A stretch of DNA of 64,000 bases. Origin: Pelecanus crispus. Taxonomy: Eukaryota > Chordata > Aves > Pelecaniformes > Pelecanidae. A program made the position numbers and the translations under genes. Location of the stretch: contig NC_134660.1 of the NCBI RefSeq assembly GCF_030463565.1, positions 3,919,501 through 3,983,500 of the forward strand. The letters are read 5' to 3'. A model generated the notes under the pieces. It was not told the origin of the DNA. It searched no databases and saw only the letters and a program-made list of their open reading frames with translations. Below are positions 54,539 through 64,000 of the stretch, piece by piece. Each line of letters begins with the position of its first letter. The stretch's first letter is position 1.

Positions 54539-56337
54539 CTGAAATGAGCAAAGATAATACCTAAGCTCAAGCATGCGAGAAAAATGGCAATCATGTAAAA
54601 ATAGTAAATTCCTAGTACATCTTTCTCTCAAGTGTTCAGTTTAACCTGAATCAGGCAGAGTCCTGCAGTTACTCTGCTACGCAAGTAACAACATGAAAAA
54701 TATTATGTTATATAATAACCATATGGTATCTTAGATAAAGCTTGATGCTGACGAGAACAGATGCTTCCCTATTTTATTCTCAAGATAGACAGTTGTAACT
54801 GTCTGAAAAGACAGAAAAGAAAAAAGCGTGCCGCAGAATGGATGTCTAAAAGCACCGATAAACACCATATGCACAGAAATAGAGAGCATGCAGGAAGATG
54901 CCGTCACAACAAGATGTTCATCGGCTTCTTAAAAGCACACCACAAAGGAATCTACATCCCCCCGGCATTCTGATGCAGACCACGCTACAATTACGTGCAA
55001 CTTATTAAAGCTAGTAGGAGCGTCACTCCATCAACCTTGGTGATGGGTACTAAAGATGCTACAACAAATAAGACTGCTTCCATTGCTCAAAAATTCCATT
55101 AGATGCTTTTATTGCAGATTTTTCTTGTCACTGAGAGCAAATGGTTCCAGAGCAATTTCATTTCAAACTGCAAAACTGCATCTATGCTTACAATCGCCAG
55201 TCCAAGATGAAACACTTTATGTGTTCCAGGGCATTTAAAATCTCAATCATGCTCACAAAATTCATCAGACTAATGCTTGCAGAAAAATAAACAGCCATAA
55301 CAGCACGCAAAAAGGATTAGAAAGAAATGTGGGATATTCCAGCTCTTTGCTAAATGCAATAAAGGATGCTCCTTGTTTCTATTTGTAGATAAATCTCTGC
55401 TATTTCAATTGCATGACACAAGTTTGATGGTTTTCTGATTCAACTTTATTTTGATTAGCTGCCTGAAAATACTGTAGTACTGCATGGCAAATTAGCGTAT
55501 ACCAGTTTAGCATTTTCTAGATTCCTGAGTTTCTCTATAACGTACTGAAATATTAAGCTCAGTCACCTGTGTTTTGCGCCCCATATTTTCTACTGCTATG
55601 CTTCATTAGTCCACCTGGGTATCAAAACATAACTGAGATCTCCAAGCAAGTGAACTGAGTGTTGAAATTTCACTCTAATTCATGGATTGTACTCAAGTAT
55701 ATTACATATACTACATATTTATTTAATTAACTTTCAAAAGCATTTTTATTACCTATTGCTTTGAAGAAATAAACATTTTACACACGCCTCCACAAACTTT
55801 ATGCCAAAAGAAATGCATAGGCAATTCATTCAACCGCTCTGATTCCTTGACTATTGCATTTCATTTGACACGTATTTAAAATCTCTAATTATCAAGAAAT
55901 GGAACTTTAATTGTGTGCTCTGTCTTTGTAAGAAAGTGTGCTTCCCACAGTCAAACTTATTTCGCATCAAAACCCAAGAAAACCCCGAGTTATCTTCCAG
56001 ACTCCTAGCGAAAAAGCATCCTACACAGGAATCTGCAAAATACATGTTTTAACATCTCAAAAACCTGACAGCAAACTCAGGAGCACCAGAATTAGACGAA
56101 TTAGGCACAGCAATCGAAATGGAGGCTTCCCCTAGAGGCACTTCCCACACTGTGTAAAAATCCTGTTAGCCAGAACCGATTGGAATGAACAGTCAGAAGA
56201 ATGAAAAGCATTCCGTATCCAATAATTTGTCACCAGCATGCTCCATGTCGATACTCAGGGTGTTGCCCCACATGGTTAAAATATGAGAGTATGTATGTTT
56301 AGGGTAATAGAAGACAGTTGTTTAGATTCATATCAGA
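54539..56337 (-). other. MPP3: MPP3 5' UTR intron, gene-proximal part
   Basis: This AT-rich intron sequence lies between the ATG-containing exon and the provirus. No feature was recognised. Confidence 0.6.
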
Positions 56338-56787
56338 TGTTTTAGTGCTTAGTTCGTGATAACGTGAAGCTGCTGAGTAAAGAACATACTGAAAGGACAA
56401 GGAAACAAAAACTGTCCTCTGGAGGACCAAGATAAGCCAGAACTAGGGGAAAGGTAATTGTGGCTAGGGGAGATGGCGACCACCGACTCAACTGAGGAAC
56501 CAAGGAGCTACCCCCGGTGTTGATACACCGGCACACTAAATAAAAAGTAGGCTATAGCTTTAAGGCAAAATAAGAAATTTAAGGACCAATGGAAAGGAAG
56601 TGTTGTAATAGAAAGTATGTATTAGATAGGCGTAGACTTGTTAATTGTAATGTATAAATAATGATGTAAGACTTTCAGTAGGTGTGCTTGATTTGTGGAA
56701 ATATTCCACCTTGCAGAGAATAAAGCAACGTCTCCTCTCTAAACATACATCGTGTGTTTCGGGAGTTATTTCAAACTGTAGGTAACA
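56338..56787 (+). repeat. 5' LTR (right 187 bp certain; left edge inferred)
   Basis: The part 56601-56787 matches the 3' copy at 61227-61419. The left part, from TGTTTTAGTG at 56338, has no second copy but looks like U3, with a CCAAT box near 56586, TATAAATA at 56653-56660 and AATAAA at 56719-56724. The LTR ends GGTAACA. A possible primer-binding site follows a few bases later (about 56792-56809), with partial resemblance to a lysine-tRNA site. Confidence 0.75.
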
Positions 56788-57072
56788 GTTTTAGCGACCC
56801 AGGTGGGACTACCAGCCTCTCCGTCATCTGACTGCTGCTGACCATAACCAGCAAGACTGATGGGAACTCCAGCGCGCACTGGGACTTCTTCTCCAGGGAC
56901 TTCACCGACGAAGTTCCCAGGGGTGGTGAGTAGTAAAGGTGTCCAGAGTAAGCTTTGGTGACACATTGCTTTGGGTTTTATAATTGCATGCACTGGTAAT
57001 TGGTTTATTGTTGCGTCGCACTGGTGGTGTACTTTCTCTTTTAAAGTACTTGTATTGATTGTTATCGCAATA

Positions 57073-58531
57073 ATGGGAAACTATGTGTCGACACAGGGAG
57101 GAATTACGAAAACCTCCCCTTTGGGTTGTATTTTAAAACATTGGAATAAGTTTGGGGGAGATCCATTGACACGGAAGAAATGAATAGAATATTGTAACCA
57201 ATGGTAGCCAGTATATGTATTAGAAGATCAGGAAAAGTGGCCCAAGAATGGAACTTTGAAATATAATACTATCTATCTTACAACTAATGCTATTTTGCCG
57301 CAGAGAAGGCAAATGGGATGAGGTACCGTATGTTGATTTGTTTTTCACTTTAAGAAATGATTGGAAAGCAAGGAAAGAGTGTGGGTTAATCATGAAAGAT
57401 GGTAATGTGTTACTGCTGGAAAAAGATCAGAAAGGACCAAAAAGGTGTTGTTCAGCTTGCAGTATAGGGAAAAGATGTAATAATTTAAAGAAGAGGAAGA
57501 AGAGGGATTTTTAGTCGCCCCTCAGAAGGGGAGAATGATGTGATTCTAGTGAGGATGAAAATGAATTTAGTCCGGCAGCAAGATGGACTAGAGGTAACAC
57601 ACAAGCGGCTGTACAAGCTCCTCTAAGGCAGGCAGTGGGACTGGAGGGAAAGCCAGTCTGGGTAAAAGTCCCTCTTTCTGTCACGGATTGCAGAGCGTGG
57701 AAAGAGATGGCAGGAACATATCGGGAAGATCCAGAGAAAGTGTTTATAATGTTAGAAACAATAATAGAAAATCATGACCCAGACTGGAAAGATATACAAG
57801 TTGTTTTAAATACTTTGTTAACCTATGAAGACAGAGGGTAGTTGTAGTAAAAGCTCAAGAAGAAGGAGGAGGAGTGCATGCTCAAGATGTTCAGGCAGGG
57901 AGATTATAAGATCATTTTCCCACAATTAATCCCAATCGGGACCCAAACAATCAGGCTCAAAGATTATTGCTAACGGAATATCAAAGGTTGACTTTGTTTG
58001 GGGTATGGAATATGATTCCGAAACCAAAGAATTTGTCAAACTTGTACCAAGTTATACAAGGGAAAGATGAAACTCCCTCTCCCTTTTTCAAAAGACTTCG
58101 TGAAACAGCAAGGAAGTGGACAGATTTAGATCCAGAAAAGGAGACTGACACGCTCACCTTTGTGACATTGTTTGTAGGACAGTCTAATTCAGATATGAGG
58201 AAAAAGTTGCAGAAGGTAGAATGGGCAGATGCTAGATCAATTGATAAATTGCCAGAAGTAGCTTGGAGAGCATATAATAACCAAGATGAAGAAGAAAAGA
58301 AAAGGCAAGAGAAAGCACAAGTAAAGAAAGCAAGCAAGATGTAAGGCTTAATTATTAGCAGCAGCTATTGCTGAAGGGAATCAAAAGCGGCAGAGGATAT
58401 GGCAGAGGCAGAGAGGGTGGAATCAGAATAAAAGTAAAAACAAAGATTTAGCTAAGGATCAGTGTGTGTATTGTAAAAAGAGCAAGCACTGGAAAAGGGA
58501 GTGTCCTCAAAATCAGAGGAAAATGGAATGA
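57073..58531 (+). pseudogene. ERV gag remnant
   Basis: An ATG at 57073 opens a matrix-like start with a myristoylation-type Met-Gly, but the frame stops at 57181-57183. Capsid-like blocks follow at 57635-57841 and 57967-58344. The latter has a major-homology-like segment (QGKDETPSPFFKRL). One zinc knuckle of form C-x2-C-x4-H-x4-C is at 58463-58504. Stops between blocks mean no complete polyprotein is encoded. Confidence 0.85.
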
Positions 58532-58599
58532 AAAGAAGATCCTAGGGTCGAAAGGTCATTAACTCTAGGAGATGAATCAGACTGACGGGGACCAGGGGA

Positions 58600-60363
58600 G
58601 GACTTGGAAGAATCCCCAGCAGAGCCCTTCGTTACCCTAAAAGCTGGGGAATGATTTGGTAAAATTTTTGGTTGATACAGGAGCTACATATTCAGTTCTA
58701 AATACATGTAAAGGAATTTTGAGTAAAAGAAATACCCCAATAATTGGAACTACAGGGAAAAGAGAAATAAGGCCATTCTTTCAAACAATGAAATGTACAG
58801 ACATTTGTTCATCAATTTTTGTATGTGCCAGAATGCCCAGTCCCTTTGTTAGGAAGAGACTTATTGAGTAAGATTAACGCTACTATAACATTTACTGGAA
58901 ATCAGATACAAATAATAGTTCCAGGAGATCAAGTTTTAAATGCCCATTTAATGATGATTTTAGGAGAAAAAGAAAATGAGGAGATACCTAAAGAGGTATT
59001 AGATGCAGTAAATCCCTTAGTATGGGCTTCAGCAATTCCAGGGTGATCGCGAGTCGCAGAACCAGTGCACGTAGCATTAAAACTAGGAAGTCGCCCAGTG
59101 CGAAGAAAGCAGTATCCCTTGAGTTTAGAAGGTAAAAAGGGATTAGAACCTTTGATTAAGAAATTTATGAAATATGGATTGCTGAAGGAATGACAGTCAG
59201 AATATAATACTCCTACACTGCCTGTGAAAAAGCCTCATTTGCAAGAATATCGGCTAGTTCAAGATTTGAGAGCAATTAATCAAGTTACTCAAGATGCACA
59301 TCCAGTAGTAGCAAATCCATATACCTTAGTGACAGCGATCAAGGAATCTGACTCTTGGTTTACAGTGTTAGATCTAAAAAGATGCATTCTTTTGTATCGC
59401 GTTAGAAGAAGTAAGTCTGAAATTATTTGCCTTGAGTGGGAAAATCTGGAAACGGGATGGAAAACCCATGTTGGACAGTACTCCACAAGGGTTCAAGAAC
59501 AGCCCCACTTTATTTGGGGATCAATTAGCTTGGGAATTAGAACAGTGGAAAATAGAGAACAAAGATGTGACCTTATTGCAATACGTAGATGATATTCTAA
59601 TTGGGACTACTAGCAAAGAAAAGATAGTAAGATGTACTGTTAGTCTCTTGAACTGTTTAGGAGGAGCTGGATATCGAGTATCAAAGAGAAAAGCACAGAT
59701 TGCTCAACAGGTGGTGACTTACTTGGGATTTACAATAACACAAGGAGAAAGGGGTCTAGGAGCTGACCGGAAAGAGGCTGTCAGATCCCGGATCCGGCTT
59801 CAAAAAGGGAGTCACGAGCATTCCTGGGAATGGCCGGTTGGTGTCGCCTGCAGATAGCAAATTTTGGATTGATCTCTAAACCTTTGTATGATTGTATGAT
59901 TGTCTTCAGGGGGAGGAAAAACTGAGGGAATGGACTCCAGATTGTCGATAAGCATTTTTAAAGTTAAAAGAAGCCTTAATGAAAACTCCAGCCTTAGGAC
60001 TCCCCAGTTTGGGAAAGCCATTTGAATTGTTTGTGCACGAGCGGAAACATACCGCGTTGGGAGTATTAACTCAAAATTGGGGCTCCTGGAAAAGGCTGGT
60101 AGGATACTTTTCGAAACAGCTGGATCAAGTACTTACAGATTTGGGCCTCGATTGGACTGGATACTATTGTGTATAATTTGCAACCTGGAGACTGGGTGCA
60201 TCTCAAAACGTGGGACAGCAAACTGTTGAAAGAAAGGTGGAAAGGACCGTTCCAAGTTTTACTAACGACATAGACTGCAGTCAAGTTGACTGGAATAACT
60301 CCGTGGGTGCATTACACGAGAGTGGACTGTTTCCCCAGAGAAAGAAGACCTTTTGAATCTTAA
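58600..60363 (+). pseudogene. ERV pol remnant (protease, RT, integrase tail)
   Basis: The protease active-site motif DTGA is at 58674-58685. Reverse transcriptase runs from about 59050 to 59860 in shifted frames, with its catalytic YVDD at 59582-59593. A connection/RNase H-like stretch continues to about 60170 and then jumps directly to an integrase C-terminal tail with a WKGPF motif. The integrase core and most of RNase H are missing. Several stops interrupt the frame, for example TGA at 59192. Confidence 0.87.
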
Positions 60364-60378
60364 GCTGAAGAGAGTTCA

Positions 60379-61226
60379 GTGAACTGTAGTTGGAAAAATC
60401 CCGAGTCATATTTTGCTGACCGATGTGATCACTTTATTTTTATATTGCTATTCTCTGTTAGCATAGGCTTGATAGCATTTAGACAGATATTGTTACAACA
60501 TGCATTGTTTTTCCCTCGTAGTAGCAATTTTGTTTGGTTTAAGTTGGAAAGTAAAGACATAGAATCAGAACCTGCACTTGAAATTAATGCAGCAAACTGT
60601 GAGTGTAGCTAACAAAACTAACTGTTGGATTTGTGCTCAATTTCCCACCGCTTATGGACAAAAGACCTATTTAGTGGGGATTCTGGTGCCAGCCAATATT
60701 TCATGGCATGACCCAACTATATGGGTAAATACTTCTTTTCTCAAAAATGATGCAGCAAGCAAAATAGTTTGGGATGTAGCTTTGCCAGAAGGCATAACAT
60801 TATTGCACGTGTACAATGAGAAGAGTCAGTAATAGTACAAGAAAAATGAATTACAGCTTTGTTGGAAATTATACTAAATGCAACGAAACTAAGAAAATAG
60901 GGACCCCAAAATGGCCTATATTTGGAAATGGTACAAGGAATCCGCAACATGTCACTTTACCGTGGCCGGTTCCGGCAGGGAAGGGATGGGTTTGGATTTG
61001 TGGAGGCCAGGCTTGAAAAGTTTTACCAGCTAACTGGATGGGAGTATGTACATTAGGAGCTATAGTACCAAGAATAAAGATAGCGGATTCATTGCATTCT
61101 AATTTTTGGATAAGATCCTATATGACTAGATAGAAGCAAACTTTAAATCCACTAGTGATTAGGCATACTAGTTTTCACTCATTTGCTAGATGGTTTTTGC
61201 CATGGTTAGGAGTGAATGAAATTAAG
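60379..61226 (+). pseudogene. ERV env surface-subunit remnant
   Basis: A hydrophobic leader-like stretch is followed by a surface-protein region with the CxxC motif CWIC (60623-60634) and several N-glycosylation sequons. Stop codons and frame changes occur near 60830 and after 61010. The transmembrane subunit is absent because sequence runs straight into the truncated 3' LTR. It cannot encode a functional envelope. Confidence 0.8.
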
Positions 61227-61419
61227 TGTTGTAATAGATAGTATGCGTATGTATTAGATAGGCGTAGACTGGTTAGTCATAACGTATAAATGACGATGTA
61301 AGACTTTCAATAGATGTGCTTGATTTGTGGAAATATTCCACCTTGCAGAGAATAAAGCAACGTCTCCTCTCTAAACATACTTTGTGTGTTTCAGGAGTTA
61401 CTTCAAATTATAGGTAACA
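61227..61419 (+). repeat. 3' LTR, 5'-truncated
   Basis: This 193-bp copy runs from TGTTGTAATAG to GGTAACA and includes TATAAATG, AATAAA and the R/U5-like end. By eye about 16 substitutions and one 6-base gap separate it from the 5' copy, suggesting an old insertion. It joins env sequence directly, without a polypurine tract or U3, which indicates a deletion. Confidence 0.85.
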
Positions 61420-61940
61420 AGGACTGGCTTCAAGGTATTAAATTCAGCCCCAGCACGTGGTATTTTACAAGAGGGGCTCAAAACCATGAATCTGCCCTTT
61501 CATCACTGTAGTATGAATAGGCTCAAATACACTTTTCTGCTTTAAAAATATCTATTTTCCCACATATCCTTGCCCAGCTGTTCCCAAGACAGAATGTTTG
61601 AGCCACCTTCCTTGCCTAGGAAAAGGACTGTTGATATTTGGAAAGGGCTAAATAAACTGAGCCGATGCTGTACATGGGCTCAAAGAAGGGGATTAAACAG
61701 AAGCCTAATATGCTTTGGCATATCCCCATTACCTCGGAAAATAAACCTAGCGCAGTTCACAGCCTAATACAACATAAAGCTGCTGTAATCCAGACATACC
61801 AGTCAAAGCGGCAGACCTCATTTTGGAAAGCAGTTGCATTTTAACATCCTTCCAGGAGAAGATCACCCCAGTGATCCGGCCAGAAGATGCATCTGCACGC
61901 TCGTAAGATCACAGCGATGACACCGGGCTTCTCCCTTTGC
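61420..61940 (-). other. MPP3: MPP3 5' UTR intron, promoter-proximal part
   Basis: This AT-rich intron sequence lies between the provirus and the CpG island. No feature was recognised. Confidence 0.6.
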
Positions 61941-63200
61941 TCGAGTGTGCGAGACGCGCCCAAGCCTGACCGCACTGGTCTGTCGCCGGGTCCTACACCG
62001 CCTCGGCGCCGAGGGAGCGCTCCGAGGGCTGCACGACGCGCGGAGGACACCGCCCCCGCTCCCGGTTCGGCCCCACGGGCACCGGCCCCTGCTCCGAGCC
62101 CCGCAGCGCGCAGCCCCACGGCCGCTTACCGGCCGCGGGAGCGCCTCAGGCGGCTCGGCGGGAACCCGAGGGGCGGAGCACGGCGAGGCGGACCAGCTCC
62201 CCCGGCACCGCCGGGCAGGGCTCTCCCGCCCCGGAGAGCGCTTTCCGTGCGCCCCACCGAGCGGCAAGGCTAGCGCGGCCGACCCCCCTCACGGCCCAGC
62301 GGTGTGGAGCGAGGTTACGCCCCGCCCCGGCCCGGCCCGGCCCGGCCCGGCCCTCCCGCCCGCCGGCAGCGAGCCGTCCTTCCAGACCCGCTTCCCCAGC
62401 CGCGGCCGGGCTCTGCGAGCGCCTCTCCGGCCCCATCTCCGCCACCCGGGGCCTCCGCAGGGCTTCCGCCAGGCCCGGCCCCGCGGCCTCGGCCGGAGCC
62501 CTCCGGGCAAACCCCAGCGGAGCCCCGGGCTCCCGCCGCGCCGGGGCCCGCGCCTCGAAGGCAGCGTCAGAGCCCGGCCCGGCCCCGCCCCGCCCGGCTG
62601 CAAAATGGCGTCGCCCTCGGCAGGTAGGGAGCCGCGCCGCGCTCCGGGAGCGGCGCTGCCGCCGGGCGACCCTTACCTGCGGCTGCGGGCGCAAGCCCGG
62701 GCCCGCGGGGTGCTGGCCGCCTGCCCCGGCCGGCCGCGGAGCCGCTCCCCGGCGCCTGCCTGCCCGTGCCCGTGCCCGCTGCCCGCCCCGCTCATGCGCC
62801 CTCAGAGCCGCCTTACGCGCCGCCCCCCTCCTCCCGCCCTCCCCGGGGCCGAGGGCGGCGGCGGCCCGCCTGGCTCGCCGTGCACCGCTGGGGATTCGCC
62901 GCCAAACCGCAGCGTAGAGTCGGGGCGGCCGCTCGCCCGCCAGCCCAGCGGCTGCCGGCTCCGGCCCGCGGTTTCCCCCCCAGAGGTGGCGGCACCGGCC
63001 GCGGCTTTCCCGTCAGGAGCGCTGGGGAGGCCTCCGGGCGCCGTGGGGAGCGCGGCCGCTCCGCCGCCCAGCCCCGCTCTGGCAGCCGGGCTCCGGAGCC
63101 CCCTCGTCTGAAGTCACCCCTGGGGAGCGGGTGTCGACGGCGGCGAGCGTGGCCGCCCGGCCCCCTCGCCAGCTGCCGTCCGGTGTGCGGCGGCTCCGGG
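61940..63200. promoter_or_regulatory. MPP3: CpG island, likely MPP3 promoter (possibly bidirectional)
   Basis: About 1.26 kb of very GC- and CpG-rich DNA begins and ends abruptly. It lies upstream of the MPP3 ATG exon at the distance expected for a noncoding first exon. A minus-strand consensus donor, GTAAGC after GGCCG, at 62129-62124 would end that exon at 62130. Tandem CCCGG units lie near 62325-62352. Long open frames here, up to 388 codons, result from base composition. Confidence 0.7.
62605..62623 (+). CDS. Candidate first coding exon of an unknown plus-strand gene
   Basis: Inside the CpG island an ATG in AAAATGGCG context reads MASPSA plus one base and meets a good donor (GTAGGG). It would be a divergent neighbour of MPP3 whose remaining exons lie beyond the window. 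I do not recognise the protein from six residues, and chance is a real possibility. Confidence 0.25.
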
Positions 63201-64000
63201 AGGCTGAAGGAGGACGCTGCGGTGGCCGTCTGGATTCTTTTTTTCATAGGGAGAGTCGTCCCAGGAGGGGGGGCGCGGCATTGGAACGTGTACAGAAATA
63301 CCCGGGGGCACATCGCGCTGGTGGATGTTCGGTGGCCAGGCGTCAAGGGAGCAAGCTGGTGGCATAGGACAGCTGGCAGGGCACGCACAAGAAGCCATCC
63401 AGGCCCTAAAGGTAATGGCAAAAAGCTGTATTCGATGAAGTAAAATGGGTAGCCGGCGGAGAGGCAAAAAGAGGGGGTCGATAAAAATCACGGCAGTATG
63501 GCAGAAGATCCGCTACAGAGGTAGCGTCTTTTTTTTTCTAGAAAAAACTGATATTATTTGGGAGATAGGCTAGGAACGGATGAGTTTTAGCTTGCAGAGT
63601 CCTCTCTCTAGCTCTTCAATCCTTAAAAGTCCTCAGTAAGGATACGACACTCTATTAGTCGCTTACCAGATGCAATACTAAATAATAATTTAGGAGTATA
63701 GCTACTTTGGTCAGTCAAGCTCTTAGGAGTAAAACATCCTTTTAAAATAGGTACATATATGAAGGCTAGTCTGCAGCACAGAACATTACTCTGGAAAGAA
63801 CAGGCAAGCTATTTATGAAAGTATTTACTAAACATTCACGATAATTTTATGCTTTATAGAATTTAATGTATAATTAAATCTTAATTTCTCCAAAGCTATT
63901 CATTAGTGATATGTCATTATGGTGACAAATGGCATTAATTAAAAACAAAGTAGAAATGCTTCCCAGTATTCTCCTAAGGTTCACCTGAACAAAGAATAAC
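63200..64000. other. Flank right of the CpG island
   Basis: GC content falls back to an AT-rich state by about 63500. No exon, repeat or RNA gene is recognisable; it may be intron of a divergent gene or intergenic DNA. Confidence 0.5.

Larger units (their letters stand above)
56338..61419 (+). mobile_element. Degenerate endogenous retrovirus (gammaretrovirus-like), LTR-gag-pol-env-LTR
   Basis: A provirus of about 5.1 kb lies in the MPP3 5' UTR intron, antisense to MPP3. Order is 5' LTR, leader, gag, protease, reverse transcriptase, integrase C-terminus, env surface region, then a 3' LTR fragment. Many stops and frameshifts and at least two internal deletions (RNase H to integrase core, and env transmembrane region to 3' LTR start) make every gene defective. 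A gag with one CCHC finger, a CxxC motif in SU and a GPF-type integrase tail point to the class I (gamma-like) group. No target duplication was identified. Confidence 0.9.

Noticed and set aside
56971-57183. Intact retroviral gag gene
   Set aside because: The frame stops after the matrix-like start and later blocks are in different frames, so the provirus is defective.
61945-63111. Open frame of 388 codons, with overlapping frames on both strands
   Set aside because: It is a CpG-island composition effect; the translation is Pro/Arg/Ala-rich and has no recognisable domain.

Overview
The window is vertebrate nuclear DNA, almost certainly from a bird. It has large introns, CpG-island promoters, a CR1 LINE 3' end, an ERV-type LTR of a kind common in songbird and other neoavian genomes, and a provirus with gammaretrovirus-like features. 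The gene order SOST - DUSP3 - (RAB18-like) - CFAP97D1 - MPP3 matches the human 17q21.31 order, with an extra RAB18-type gene between DUSP3 and CFAP97D1. Exons were assigned by reading splice sites and comparing translations with family sequences I remember; no database search was possible.

Layout. 1-894: first coding exon and start of intron 1 of SOST (minus strand), with a TATA-like and CCAAT-containing promoter just upstream. 1010-7900: SOST-DUSP3 intergenic DNA. 8973-20187: complete three-exon DUSP3 (minus). Its intron 2 carries a solo LTR of about 1.07 kb, and its intron 1 ends in a GC-rich minisatellite of about 1 kb. 20188-20430: a 243-bp CpG-rich divergent promoter shared by DUSP3 and the RAB18-like gene. 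20431-26107: a complete seven-exon RAB18-like small GTPase (plus), 205 codons. 29697-30325: two exons recognisable as CFAP97D1 (plus), one ending in an in-frame stop and the other frameshifted, so probably a dead gene. 33861-54452: the complete coding region of the MAGUK scaffold MPP3 (minus). It has 17 coding exons and 586 codons with L27-PDZ-SH3-HOOK-GUK architecture, including a 21-bp microexon. Its 5' UTR intron holds a degenerate provirus (56338-61419), and intron 3, between coding exons 3 and 4, holds a CR1 fragment (about 51410-52141). 61940-63200: a CpG island that is the likely MPP3 promoter, with a possible divergent first exon on the plus strand.

The genes do not form one pathway. 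SOST is a secreted Wnt/BMP-pathway antagonist of bone, DUSP3 a MAPK phosphatase, the RAB18-like protein a membrane-trafficking GTPase, and MPP3 a junctional scaffold. The main points of interest are the RAB18-like gene next to MPP3, which mirrors the human RAB18-MPP7 neighbourhood on chromosome 10; the decayed CFAP97D1; an altered prenylation tail on the RAB18-like protein; the DUSP3 intron 1 minisatellite; and the deleted provirus. I found no wholly new type of system.
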